The notes: generated by a model not told the origin, from the letters alone. DNA of 64,000 nt from Lineus longissimus (GCF_910592395.1 NC_088322.1:3988431-4052430); one strand, 5' to 3'; shown: positions 30,672 to 41,686, numbered from the stretch's first letter. Made by a program: numbers and translations.

Positions 30672-31229
30672 ATGCTCTCTTGGGCATCTCGTTATCCTTA
30701 CTGTCGCACTGGTGACGGATGTCGGTGCTGTAAATACGAATATTATCGACGCAATTGCCCATGTGAATGTTACAAACCCAAACGCAAAACACCGAAAAGC
30801 AGTATGATGTTGGACAATGAGTGGTTAACGAAATTTCCAAACTGCAAAAACGGACGTGACGGTAACAGTTGCTGCTGCAAGTTGTCTGAAGTATACGTTG
30901 TGGGTAGTACATGTAGCTGTATTTCTAACGATACGACTGTGATGGATATTGTTGACATTTCTTCAGATGGTGACAGCGAAAATGAAGATACGAACCCAAA
31001 AACTGTTATAGTGATTTCATCAGATGAGGAAAATGACGATAAGGACGAGGATACATGTGCAATTTGCATGGATAATAGAAAAACTCATTGTACTGTGCCT
31101 TGTGGACATTTGGCTTACTGCGAAAATTGTGTGAGGACTTGCTTTGGCACCAAAGCCCAGAATGTGCCATTTGTCGGTGCCCTGTTGAAAACTCTCAACG
31201 TGGGTTCAATATTTGAAAAGAATATATGA
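30672..31229 (+). CDS. RING protein with two SUMO-interaction motifs (STUbL-like)
   Basis: This 185-residue protein starts five bases after the preceding stop. Residues 11-33 and 58-83 are two related Cys-rich units (C-x5-CxCC-x8-CxCxC and C-x8-CCC-x11-CxC). Two SUMO-interaction motifs follow: IVDISSDGDSE (93 onward) and VIVISSDEENDD (112 onward), hydrophobic cores followed by Ser/acidic residues. The RING begins at C129 (CAIC) and has C144, H146, C150 and C153. The last Cys pair expected for a RING is missing; NVPFVG stands there. The layout is that of SUMO-targeted ubiquitin ligases such as RNF4, or of herpesvirus ICP0-type proteins. Whether the incomplete RING is active is unknown. Confidence 0.75.
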   Translation: MLSWASRYPYCRTGDGCRCCKYEYYRRNCPCECYKPKRKTPKSSMMLDNEWLTKFPNCKNGRDGNSCCCKLSEVYVVGSTCSCISNDTTVMDIVDISSDGDSENEDTNPKTVIVISSDEENDDKDEDTCAICMDNRKTHCTVPCGHLAYCENCVRTCFGTKAQNVPFVGALLKTLNVGSIFEKNI

Positions 31230-31385
31230 AAAAAACATTTTCGATGTCTAAAATTTTCTAAGTTCACATTTGTTGAGTTATTTTTCGCCAAAATTAACTG
31301 AACTACGAACAAATCTCATTTGGCTGAAATTTTTCTAAGTCCACATTTGTTCAGTTAATTTTCATCAAAATTTTCACCAAAGGGA
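31230..31385. repeat. AT-rich palindromic intergenic repeat (right copy)
   Basis: Two units of the same family as 2925-3175 are present: AAGTTCACATTTGTTGAG then TTATTTTTCGCCAAAATTAA then CTGAAC, and a second unit with AAGTCCACATTTGTTCAG. The palindromic core is kept. It lies just downstream of the RING gene. Confidence 0.55.
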
Positions 31386-31650
31386 ACTACAACAAATTTT
31401 TGGTTCCTTGAAAAGTTTTGTCATGTGTTTCTTTATGTAACAAATCTAACCAATATTCTGTGCTATATATTTAATGTGTCCGAGAAAATAAAATTTGTCA
31501 TATTTAAGGAACTTGCTCTTCTGTGTTACTTCGTCAGCTTGTTCTAACTTTCCCACTCGACACTCTGTGTTCTATCTTCCTGGTTGGAGTGTTTCGAGAC
31601 AACTTACTGTTATTTACAACTTCCTGATCTGAATCAAATTTTCATTCGAA
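31386..31650 (+). promoter_or_regulatory. Upstream region of the ETS gene
   Basis: A TATA-like TATATATTTAATG occurs at about 31463. An ETS-type word (CAACTTCCTGATC, about 31617) lies 25 bases before the ATG, and GTTCTATCTTCCTGG occurs at about 31570. The ETS protein may regulate its own gene; that is inference. Confidence 0.45.
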
Positions 31651-32958
31651 ATGAAGATTGTGGAACTGAACGACAGCGAGCTAAGTGACTACGATGAGGG
31701 AGACGGAGATCACAATCGCAATACCGATTATGATTACGACGATGACTGTTGCAATGATAATTTCACCGAACCCCCCACATCTCCCGAACCCGAGTCCGAT
31801 CCTAAGACTGACGTTGAGTCACAAACCAATCCACCACTATTTACATTTTCTTCGCGACCAAATAATATACAAACACCAACGGTCTCTCCCAGCAACAGCG
31901 GTGTTTGTGGTATAGGTGGTACAAGTGGTCCACGTCTTTATTATCATGCACCACCTTCGTATACTCGTGGTGTTGCTATCAAGGAGATTCCAGTCACGCC
32001 TAACATTGATAACGCTGCGGAAAGGAAAAAGTGGCAGGCTGTATATGGTCCGTTGTTAGAGGGGAGTCCTAAATTTGATGAACTCCAAGAAATCTATGCT
32101 GCGAGACGGAAAGCTAGAGCGAAACTGTCCAAGACAGAACCTAAAACTGAATCTGGCACCGAGGTTGACACTAATGGTGACACTAAGGCTGACTCTAAGC
32201 CCAAGTCGGAGCCGATTTCTGAGTCTAACACCGAATATAAAACTGAGGACATGGATAACAAGCCAAAGGTTGACTGCGATGTATTACCGGACTTACCAAA
32301 ACTGCCCGAGTTACCAGACGAAGACAGCGAAATACCCGGTAATGCTTTTGGTCCATATACTGGACCACTGAAATGCGAGGACGGAAAGTTGTTCGATGAA
32401 ACTATCGAATCTGTTGTTAAAGACGTGTCGAAATCTGCGAAAAAGGAATACGTGCACCGAAAAGGCTGGAAAAGGATTCGACTTTGGCAATTTATCATTG
32501 AATTACTTAACAATCCTAAAACCAACCCTAGTTGCGTTAAATGGGACAACGACAACTGTTTTCAAATTGTTAACAGCGCTCTATTGGCGAAATTATGGGG
32601 TTTTCGAAAAAACAACTACTCCATGAACTACGAAAAATTATCTCGGGCCTTACGGTGTACAAAGGGTCGCTACTTCTCACATGTTCGCCAACAGCGCTTG
32701 TTTTTTAAATTTCTCGACTCTGCGAATGACTTCTTACCAATCGATGAGGATAAACTGAACATTGATCTCGATTTGAAAAAGGAAAAACTTCGGTTGCTCA
32801 AAGAAGCAAGAGCAAAACAAAAGATTGTAAACAAACTCAGACGTATTGAACGACGCAAGCTACGAAAAGAAAAAGAGAAACAGGAACGCGCAGCAATTAG
32901 GCAGCGTATGAAAGAACAGGCCCAAAGAAATGCCCGAAACAATATCCGCGTGGTTTAG
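31651..32958 (+). CDS. ETS-domain transcription factor
   Basis: This 435-residue protein carries an ETS DNA-binding domain at about residues 272-357: RIRLWQFIIELL, then VKWDNDNCFQIVN, LAKLWGFRKNN and the recognition helix MNYEKLSRALR, which has both DNA-contacting arginines. The usual tyrosines after the helix are replaced (CTKGRYFSHV). ETS proteins bind GGAA/T; the family is otherwise known mainly from animals. The N-terminus is acidic, with a long Lys/Asp/Glu/Ser repeat (about 165-215). The C-terminus is a highly charged helix (KLRRIERRKLRKEKEKQE). It is the last recognisable gene of the block, and the surrounding intergenic DNA is rich in its expected target. It was presumably captured from a host. 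Confidence 0.9.
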   Translation: MKIVELNDSELSDYDEGDGDHNRNTDYDYDDDCCNDNFTEPPTSPEPESDPKTDVESQTNPPLFTFSSRPNNIQTPTVSPSNSGVCGIGGTSGPRLYYHAPPSYTRGVAIKEIPVTPNIDNAAERKKWQAVYGPLLEGSPKFDELQEIYAARRKARAKLSKTEPKTESGTEVDTNGDTKADSKPKSEPISESNTEYKTEDMDNKPKVDCDVLPDLPKLPELPDEDSEIPGNAFGPYTGPLKCEDGKLFDETIESVVKDVSKSAKKEYVHRKGWKRIRLWQFIIELLNNPKTNPSCVKWDNDNCFQIVNSALLAKLWGFRKNNYSMNYEKLSRALRCTKGRYFSHVRQQRLFFKFLDSANDFLPIDEDKLNIDLDLKKEKLRLLKEARAKQKIVNKLRRIERRKLRKEKEKQERAAIRQRMKEQAQRNARNNIRVV

Positions 32959-33900
32959 TAGTTAGTCAAGTCGTATTTGTTGAAATAGTTCAATTCCTAA
33001 CATTTTCTTCTATAAGAAAGCGCACGTGGTGATAAAAAATCCACCACAGTCATTTTCCCCATCTAAACCCACATTTAGTTTGCAGCCTGTTATCAGCAAT
33101 CTAACTAGGCCAGTGCCCCAGATCTCTGGTTACTGGGAAACAATGACGTCAGCAGCTGTAAACAATATGGCTGCTGAGGCCTCAACCTACTCTCATTTTC
33201 AGTGTTAATGACCAATTATTTTCAAATTAAACTGATACTCTGCAGTTGTTTTGTTTGTAATGTCTTAAGTACATTCTAGGCTGTCTGTGAATCAAGGTTA
33301 CTGTGATATTTCCTAATTCTTTTTATCTTGTACCGGCACTTTAGAATGCTTGTTGCAGTTTGAAGTGAAGCTGGATTTAACCTAATTAATAATAGTAATT
33401 AATGATATTTATACATGGCAGTGCTTCATGAAATGATCAAGGTGGATGGATATAGATCTTTTATTTATGGAAATGTGTTGCATTGGTGTGTTCTAAATAC
33501 TGGCTTGACAAAAAAGAGTGTTTTTAGGGGGGTATTTTCTGTTGGTGATATTACCCTTACTGTCAATTCCCAGCTGTGTGTTCACATTTATCGTACATTT
33601 GAAGGTTATAAACTTAGGTATGGACAACAATCCAGTAATTTCAGTGACCATTTGCATTGTGTGAAGCTACATGGTGTATTTTGCCAAGGGGTTCTTACCA
33701 AATGGAATGACGTCGGTCGGCCCCACAAACTGGTGAATCTTGTTGTTCACTGATAACTCTTTTATGATATGGAGCTTTAGACTCGCCTTTACATTCTCCC
33801 TTCATATAAGAAGGTGTTAACAAAGGCCGAAGACCAGGACAAATTATTCTAAATACCGAGAGTAATGAAAAGTAAATCAAGCTCACTTTGAAGAAGAAAA
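32959..33900. other. Probable virus-host boundary region
   Basis: After the ETS stop the AACTTCC words cease and composition changes to ordinary host-like intergenic DNA. A TGACGTCAGCAGCTG and ATGGCTGCTGAGG stretch occurs at about 33145-33180. A 112-codon ORF at 33415-33753 has no recognisable feature. The junction itself cannot be placed precisely within 32959-33400. Confidence 0.4.
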
Positions 33901-34000
33901 NNNNNNNNNNNNNNNNNNNNNNNNNNNNNNNNNNNNNNNNNNNNNNNNNNNNNNNNNNNNNNNNNNNNNNNNNNNNNNNNNNNNNNNNNNNNNNNNNNNN
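33901..34000. other. Assembly gap (100 N)
   Basis: Exactly 100 Ns mark a scaffold join. Linkage of the viral block to the Polinton side depends on this join. Confidence 0.99.
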
Positions 34001-34486
34001 AGTAAAACATGTAAGCACACCTTACTCTGAATGTGGGAACAGCAAGTGCTTTCCTGGACTTGAAATGTGCCAACGACTCCTCTTGCAATAACCAACAACA
34101 GTTAATCTGTAAAAAAAGAGAAGAGAAATTAACACTGACTGAATAAAAAAGGGTGACATAGACGGGGAAATGTACACCACCGGATACAGTCTGCTTGATC
34201 AGGCATCGGTCAGATGATATCCTGAACAAGGCATCTATGGAAGCAAATCCAGAAAGAGACTTAACCTTCGAAGGGCACACTTATCACTCAGTGAAAAGTC
34301 AGTCCTGGGGGTTGTTCTCCAATTCAAAATAAAAGTGTAACCTCTTTAAATTAGTCTCACAGACTGAACCATAACACTCAACAGCCAACCGTGCCCACAT
34401 GATGTGAGCGGTGAGCGAGTGGTGTACTACATTTTGAAAATTGTCTATCGTCTACGACATGTGACAGAACAGGATCGAGTGGACTT

Positions 34487-34487
<1 letters not shown>

Positions 34488-34537
<50 letters not shown>

Positions 34538-34538
34538 A
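34488..34538. repeat. (ATC)n microsatellite
   Basis: About 17 uninterrupted ATC triplets. It lies just left of an inverted-repeat element. Confidence 0.95.
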
Positions 34539-34560
34539 GGCGTTTTGGCCAAGAATTGGG

Positions 34561-35513
34561 CCCAAGGAGGATACCGCGGTGACGTCACGGCTTTTCCCAA
34601 GATGGCGCTGCATATTGTAAACAAACTCGATCCACGGCCAAGGGAAAATCAAGTCATCAAAAAAGTTAGATTTTTCGCATCAAATCAGAGTTATTAGTAC
34701 TTTTCTGCTATGAAATAAGTCTTCAGACAATAAGCTATCATTTGAATAATGAAAAGTGCTGTTTTGATGGGGAAAAATAGGGTTTTTAAAACCAAATAGC
34801 CGGGCACCGATCTTCCAAAATTAGCGATGGTTTCAAAACAGTCTCCCAGATATGGGGCAATCTCTTCATTATCATAATGGGATTTGGAGGCATGTTTACA
34901 GATTTTACAAGTTCGAGACCTGTAATACCTAAAACTCGCATAGATCCCCATAGATCCCCTCTATTTGTCGAGTTAGCGCCCCTATAAGATCATGCATTTT
35001 CGGACACTAGAACGAAATCTTCCTGCGGATATCGCGGTTTCGGTGATGATTTAAGGAGAAATTGACTGTTCTTAGAGTTGTATGGGACAGAAATGAGTTC
35101 ATACTTCATGAATACATGAATATATTATGATATGGGCGGGCTTCTAAGTCAAAACAATAACATTAAACTCAACTGCATCTCTACTGTATATTGCGTAGTG
35201 CATTGCCTAGTGTATTTCGTAGTGTATTTTAGCGGAGACATTATTTCCGCACTTTGGCCACGCCAAACGTCTTTTTTATTCGTGGAAGTTAATCTGCTCT
35301 GTAAATTTGATTTTACACAGGAAGAATCCATACTAGGTATTGCAATATTTCATGTCTATTGGTGTTTTTGTGTACAAAAGCGCACCAGACAGTGAGACGT
35401 GGAGATGTGTTCAGTACTGGTGCTGCCAGTAGACTGAATCTGATTGGCCATAGCGATCACTAATATGGGTCGGGATCACGTGATGTGACGTCACCGCGGT
35501 ATCCTCCTTGGGG
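34561..35513. mobile_element. Non-autonomous element with about 30-bp inverted ends
   Basis: The left end begins CCCAAGGAGGATACCGCGG and continues TGACGTCAC. The right end (35485-35513) is its complement. Both sides are flanked by CCAAGAATTGGG, which could be a long target duplication or an inherited palindromic target. The 0.95-kb interior has no convincing ORF. The class is undetermined. Confidence 0.5.
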
Positions 35514-35581
35514 CCCAAGAATTGGGCCTTTGCCTTTCGATTTATATTGGCGCATGGGTCGTGCAACATATTCTTCATATA

Positions 35582-37875
35582 CAGGGTGTATCAGAAAAAA
35601 TTAGACTGTCGAAAAAATCATCATAAAATTAACATAGGGAGGAGTTTCGAAAAACTGGTACACCCCTTTGTAGAGGGTGTGATTTTGCATCGAATTATAC
35701 CAGTGTCATCGTTAACACTTTACGTTACAATGAGCATGGACAGTTTGAATTTTGAAAAATTAAAGTCCTTTGCGCACGGGAATGTGAGGGTTAAAATTGG
35801 ATGTGTCAAAGTGAATGAAAAGTTTAGATGGAGTTTTACTCGCGTGCCAAAGCGTTTTTGAAATAATTAACCCTTTCACCCTCTAATCCTGAAACAAAAA
35901 TACATTGTGTATCTCATTTCTGAGTGTTGATCTTCATCAAGGGGTCAAGAAACTTAAACTGTTTTACATATACTGACTGTTAGGTTTACATGAATATAAG
36001 CGTACACCGTCATTGTTCGGCTGGGGAAGATCACTTAAAAGAAAAAGTAACCTAATTGTACAGTAGCCCATTGGCATTTTTAACAAAGCATTCACAATGT
36101 ACATGTACATGTAAATGTACAATGAATTAAACTGTCAAATCACACAATTCTATTTACAAAGTTCTCGTACTTTCTGGAATTTCCTGTCATGGTGCAATGG
36201 GACAATCAAAAGTTCCTTAGTCCTCCACGTGGGCACCGTTTCTTTGAACGCAGATTAGTGCCCTTCGCAACATGTGCCCAACATCACGCCTTATCACCGC
36301 TCCGTCTTCCCTTAAAATCTCAACTTCGGCTGTGATCCTTCTCTCAAGATCATCCAGGTTGGCAGGGGGTGTGACATAAACCTTTGATTTTAGGTGGCCC
36401 CACATGAAGTAGTCGAGTGGTCGGGAGACCGCGGAGGCCATTCCACTGGTCTGTTCAACGCAACAACTCTGTCTCCGAACAGTTCTGTCAGCCGCTCGGT
36501 AACAACCCTCCGTTTGTGGGGTGGCGCGCCATCCTTCGCCCACCAAGTGCGCCTGAATTCGATGGCATCCCTTCCTTGTGGCCTAAACCTGCGCATTCTG
36601 TTGATAGCGGGAACCATACGTTCATTGATCATTTGGAGGTAGTCCTCGCCATTCAGGTTTTGGCGAAAGAAGAAAGGTCCGACGATGGCTCTGTTGCCGA
36701 CTAAGTCAATCCAGACCGTTACCTTGTGCCGGGCGTCATTGCGCTCGTATGCAAAATCAAGTGGCTGCTCTCCCCTTGGGCGATATTCCCTTACGTTATG
36801 GCTGTTCACAAAAGCATTCATGGCGAAGCCAGACTCATTTCCGATGATAAAGTCATCGAGGAAACGTTGCCGCTGTCCAAGCAACCACTGGCAGAATCGT
36901 AGGCGACGTGCCAAATCGTCGGGAAGAAGTTGATGCCTCTTAATCATTTGATACGGGTGGAATCGCAGGTCAAGGCGCGTGATACGATTGAATGTGGTTG
37001 ACGACATGCCAAGACCGTTCCTTCTGCAGCTGATGGTCTCCTCTCTCTCTTGTCCGACATGGTGTTCGTCGAGGAGGGTCATCACTGCTTCAATGTTGGC
37101 TGGAGTACGTTCCGTCCTACGTCGGCCCGACCTCCCTTTGTTGAGATTGTGGCTGGTTCCAGAAGTACGGTACTTATTGACATTGTTGAAGACAGTGGCA
37201 CGACTTGGAACTCTCACATTTGGAAATTGACGTTGGAACCGCTCAAGAACAGCAGGGACACTTTTGGTTTGGAGATATTCAGTAACCAGAAAAGACCTCT
37301 GATGAGGGGTGTACTGTGGCCTGACCATTTTACATCCATACCACAGGACACAAGCTAAACAGTGAGGACAAAATGCACAGATGCTCACAGATTTATGGCC
37401 AGGAATTACGTTAGGCCTATTATCTAACCAACATAAGGCAGCTATTTGAAGAAAATATGAAATTGACAAGATAGGACTTATGGTTATTATGGTCATGACC
37501 ACTTCATGCCATTGCGTTAACCCCTTGATGAAGATCTACACTCAGAAATGAGATAGTTTTGTTTCAGGATTAGAGGGTGAAAGGGTTAATTATTTCAAAA
37601 ACGCTTTGGCATGCGAGTAAAACTCCATCTAAATTTTTAATTCACTTTGACACATCCAATTTTAACCCTCACATTCCCGTGCGCAAAGGACTTTAATTTT
37701 TCAAAATTCAAATTGTCCATGCTCATTGGAACGTAAAGTGTTAACGATGACACAGGTATAATACGATGCAGAATCACACCCTCTACAAAGGGGTGTCGCC
37801 AGTTTTTCCAAACTCCTCCCTATGTTCATTTTATGATGATTTTTTCGACAGTCTAATTTTTTCTGATACACCCTG
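35582..37875. mobile_element. Mariner-type element with about 360-bp inverted repeats
   Basis: Both ends start CAGGGTGTATCAG and are flanked by TA (35580-35581 and 37876-37877). The inverted repeats extend from 35582 to about 35945 and from about 37510 to 37875 with a few mismatches, which is long for the family. The interior holds one transposase gene on the minus strand. Insertion next to the 34561-35513 element gives a nested-repeat region. Confidence 0.88.
36217..37328 (-). pseudogene. Mariner/IS630-type transposase, broken
   Basis: It starts at an ATG at 37328 with paired HTH segments (QYTPHQRSFLVTEYLQ, then RATVFNNVNKY). The catalytic core shows IIGNESGF, where the first Asp of the usual DE motif is Asn, then KDGAPPH with the second Asp. 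The frame shifts near 36410, after WPPRSPD. The third acidic position (PLDYFMWGHLK) is in the next frame, which ends at 36217. Both the Asn substitution and the frameshift indicate an inactive copy. Confidence 0.85.
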
Positions 37876-37877
37876 TA

Positions 37878-38699
37878 GAGAAGAAACAAATAAAGAAAGA
37901 ACATTTAACACTTATACAAAAAAAAGATAATTTTTTACAAGAAGCCTAGCAGCTGAGTTTGTGTGGTCAAGACAGAGAGGGTCCTAGATACGATCGATAG
38001 GACCACGTTGACCCCACAAAGCATACATGTTTATATTTACAGTTTGGCGTGAACTCTTGTTAAGAACAGTGCACTATATAATTTTATAATTGTTTAGCCA
38101 GAGAAGTTATATTGTTATTCGCTAATAAGCTGGAACTACCGAAAGACATACCTCTTTGATGATATAGTTTTCTCTGCAACTCAGCATACTCCAGTACAAT
38201 GGGTTACATAATACATGGCATGATAATGTCATTTGGTTAGGATGACTTATGTACAGCATATTAAGTAGATTATTTATAGGTTACAAACAGCGAGACTATT
38301 GTCGGGCGCTGCAAAAATGAAGAGTTAACCAACGGGTTGGCTAAGAACTACTTTTAGATATGTAGCAAGTTATGCATACAGGTTTATGGTAAGATAAGCA
38401 CGATGAACTAGTATAAGCAGCGAGGCAGGTTTATGGCCTGTTATGTGTAGCACTATGCGATTCACTGATTCATTCAATATTTCAGTCAGAAATCGAATGA
38501 ATAGTTTCTTTAGTGAAAAATAAATCAAATAAATTGTCAATCGAATCGAATGATAGGTTGTTTTATCAAAAATGTATTGGAAAGAGTTTAAAATATCAAG
38601 ACCGAGATCAAACAATCTCATTCGATTCTTACAAATCACCTATACAATATTAATCGCATAATTCGTCATATAGATTAAAGTACATTTCGATTTTATCAA
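37878..38699. other. Host intergenic sequence
   Basis: No gene or repeat is recognised before the sequence grades into the ATCGAAT-rich tract. Confidence 0.3.
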
Positions 38700-40250
38700 A
38701 TAGTTCTTACAAAAAATTGAATGATAATTTGATTTTAAGAATGAATGTTCATTCGATTCCATATCAAATGAAAAGCAATATTCGATTTAAAAATCAAATG
38801 GTCTATTTGATTTAAATCGAATAAAAAATATATATATTTGATTTCAAAATTTAATGGTCTATTCGATTTAAATCGAATGAGTATTCGATTTCTAAATCAA
38901 ATGGTCTCATTCGATTCTGCTCCTATTCCATTAGATTCTAATTGGTTGCTAGTTTGTCACGTGACTATGATTGACCAATCAAAATCGAATAGAAATCTAC
39001 ACAAAATCGAATGACATATTCAATTTTAAATCGAATGGTCTATTCGATTCTGCTCCTATTCCATTCGATTCTAATTGGTTGCTAGTTTGTCACGTGACTA
39101 TGATTGACCAATCAAAATCGAATAGAAATCTACACAAGATCGAATGACATATTCAATTTTAAATCGAATGGTCTATTCGATTCTGCTCCTATTCCATTCG
39201 ATTCTAATTGGTTGCTAGTTTGTCACGTGACTACGATTGACCAATCAAAATCGAATAGAAATCTACAAAAATCGAATGACATATTCAATTTTAAATCGAA
39301 TGGTCTATTCGATTCTGCTCCTATTCCATTCGATTCTAATTGGTTGCTAGTTTGTCACGTGACTATGATTGACCAATCAAAATCGAATAGAAATCTACAA
39401 AAATCGAATGACATATTCAATTTTAAATCGAATGGTCTATTCGATTCTGCTCCTATTCCATTCGATTCTAATTGGTTGCTAGTTTGTCACGTGACTACGA
39501 TTGACCAATCAAAATCGAATAGAAATCTACAAAAATCGAATGACATATTCAATTTTAAATCGAATGGTCTATTCGATTCTGCTCCTATTCCATTAGATTC
39601 TAATTGGTTGCTAGTTTGTCACGTGACTATGATTGACCAATCAAAATCGAATAGAAATCTACACAAAATCGAATGACCTATTCGGTTTTAAATCGAATAA
39701 AATCTGATGATAATTCGATTTTAAAATCGAAAGACCCATTCGATTTCAAATCGAATATATGAAATCGAATAATACTAAAATCTAATTCATATATTCGATT
39801 TGAAATCGAATTTACATTCGATTTAAATATCAAATCGAATAGTGCATTCGATTTTGAAATCGAATAGCTATTCGATTTCAAAATCGTATATACTTCTTAT
39901 TTGATTCTAAAATTGAATATACTTTGATTAAATTGAAAGATTTGGTGTAATTTAAATCGAAAATGCTTCGTTTTTTGACCAGTTAATGCGATATATTTGA
40001 ATCTGATTTTGATCTATTTCTTTCACCTTTTGATTTTTTCTAAGTTATATTCGATTATGAATTTATAGTGTTTGATTTGATATACAACAAGAACAGTATT
40101 TTTTGTTGATAAATGTTTGAAAAAAATCGAATGAATATGCAAAAAAATCAGATGATTGAGGGAAGAATCGAACAAAGTTGATTAAAATCGAATAGATAGG
40201 CACAAAAATCGAATTTTAATTGCAATGTTGCTCAAATCGAATTTTGCTAC
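38700..40250. repeat. ATCGAAT/ATTCGAT-rich satellite tract
   Basis: The tract is dominated by the words AAATCGAAT and ATTCGATTT in both orientations, giving dense short inverted repeats. It encloses the 132-bp tandem array. Open frames here (for example 39104-39676) are repeat-driven and not genes. Confidence 0.85.
38890..39712. repeat. 132-133 bp tandem repeat, about six copies
   Basis: The phrase CTGCTCCTATTCCATT recurs at about 38917, 39050, 39183, 39315, 39447 and 39579. Each unit has ATTGGTTGCTAG, GTCACGTGAC and TTGACCAATCAAAATCG, so a CACGTG palindrome lies between inverted ATTGG/CCAAT. Units are nearly identical, suggesting recent amplification. As 132 is divisible by three, a spurious 190-codon frame runs through. 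Confidence 0.9.
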
Positions 40251-41275
40251 AAAAAACATGCCATACAGGTTGCCGAGCGCTGGCATGTGATACTAGACTG
40301 CTAGAGGAAGATGAGATAAGAATGAGACTGAGAGGGGAAGAGAGAGATGGTCAAGTTTTTATAGATGTAGGTTGAAGATTTGTTCAAGTACGTCGTCTGG
40401 GATCAAGGAAAGTATCTGGAAATAAAGCTTGCTTAATATATGGGGAAAAGAAATTTATGTCATAATTTTCGGTGATGTTTACGGTCTCGTTTAGAAATTG
40501 GTCCTCATTAGTACTCATAGATGTTTTTCCCTTTTTGTATCCAGTATTTGTCCAATCTTGACTTAAAGGTGTTTGTCCAATCTTGACTTAAAGGTGTTGA
40601 GACTTGGAGCCATATGATGAGGTACTATCAAATAAGGTGTCCATCAAATGAATCATGAGGGCCTGTTGAGTTATACTCTAAGCCTGCACAGCGCAGTGTA
40701 CAGACAGTACAGGATTGCCAACAAAAAACATGAGCATTGCTGCGTAAGGAAACTGCAGTGGAATTCATACTACGATGTTATAATGTGACTTTCAAAATAA
40801 TTGTAAACAAACGTAAATGGCGAGATTTGTTGCAAAATTGCCGACCACAACAACTCAGGGACCGTCCCAAAATGGCCGACGGCGAATTCTCCGGTCGCTA
40901 GCGCAGTCCATAAACAAGCATCAATTTTACCAACTTTGGGTGCAAGCTTGGTCATAAAAGTTACAGAACTGTTAGAAATACATCTAAACAACATATATAT
41001 ACAGTTAAAAGTGCATAAAAATCCCGTTTCAACCTCCGGGCGCTACCTTTTTTTTCTCCGCCACACACCGGGCCCTACCGGTCGTTATTTAGTGCGACCG
41101 CCACCAGAGTGTTTATCAATTATTACATGCATGCATTATATATCACCGAAATGATAATTGCGTAGGCTATTTACTACTAAGTTCAGATATCATTTTCGAT
41201 CTTTGAATTGAATTTAGGCGAGTGATTTTTGACACCCGGTCGACATATCAGGACTTGCAAAATAGATTACGGGGC
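40251..41275. other. Host intergenic sequence
   Basis: A short direct repeat (GTTTGTCCAATCTTGACTTAAAGGTGTT) occurs twice near 40548-40600. No gene is recognised. Confidence 0.3.
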
Positions 41276-41686
41276 AACTCGGCCTATTACCAACTCGGCC
41301 CACCAACTCGGCCTGGGTTATAAATCATCGGTTTATTGGCATAAGTTTTCCTTATATTGTTTTTTTTTGTTGCTATATATATAGGCCTACTATTTATTCA
41401 TTCCTGTTGGAAATTTGAAGAGAATTCATCAAGATTTGGAGGATAAATCCATGAAATCACAGTCATGAATGTGCATTTGGAGTGCTACCGCGACTTTTCC
41501 ACACTCGCCGCCGTTATTTCATGGATTTCTCCTTCAAATCCCAATGAATTTTCTTCAAATTTCCAACGGGAATGAATACATAGTAGGCCTATATATACCA
41601 ACAAAAAACCAAAAAATATAAGAAAAACTTATGCCAATAAACCAATGATTTATAACCCAGGCCGAGTTGGTAATAGGCCGAGTTGG
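41276..41686. mobile_element. Fold-back (MITE-like) element
   Basis: Two inverted arms of about 190 bp, starting CAACTCGGCCTATTACCAAC, pair over nearly their whole length around a centre of about 35 bases near 41480-41510. Arms differ by scattered substitutions. No ORF is present. It is a non-autonomous palindromic transposon or satellite unit. Confidence 0.7.

Noticed and set aside
31741-32300. The acidic repeat of the ETS protein as a separate gene or frame.
   Set aside because: Other frames through it are only low-complexity shadows; the main frame runs unbroken into the ETS domain.
1-33000. The left block as ordinary host genes.
   Set aside because: Tight gene packing, tiny intergenic gaps, large intronless unknown ORFs and the primase-UL9-like helicase are not typical of animal chromosomes, although one spliced gene and a transposon show host contact.
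33415-33753. A 112-codon plus-strand ORF near the proposed viral boundary.
   Set aside because: No motif, no ETS-type promoter and no neighbour supports it; it may be chance.
39104-39676. A 190-codon ORF with a repeating protein sequence.
   Set aside because: It is produced by a 132-bp satellite whose period is a multiple of three; the surrounding DNA is the same repeat without coding character.
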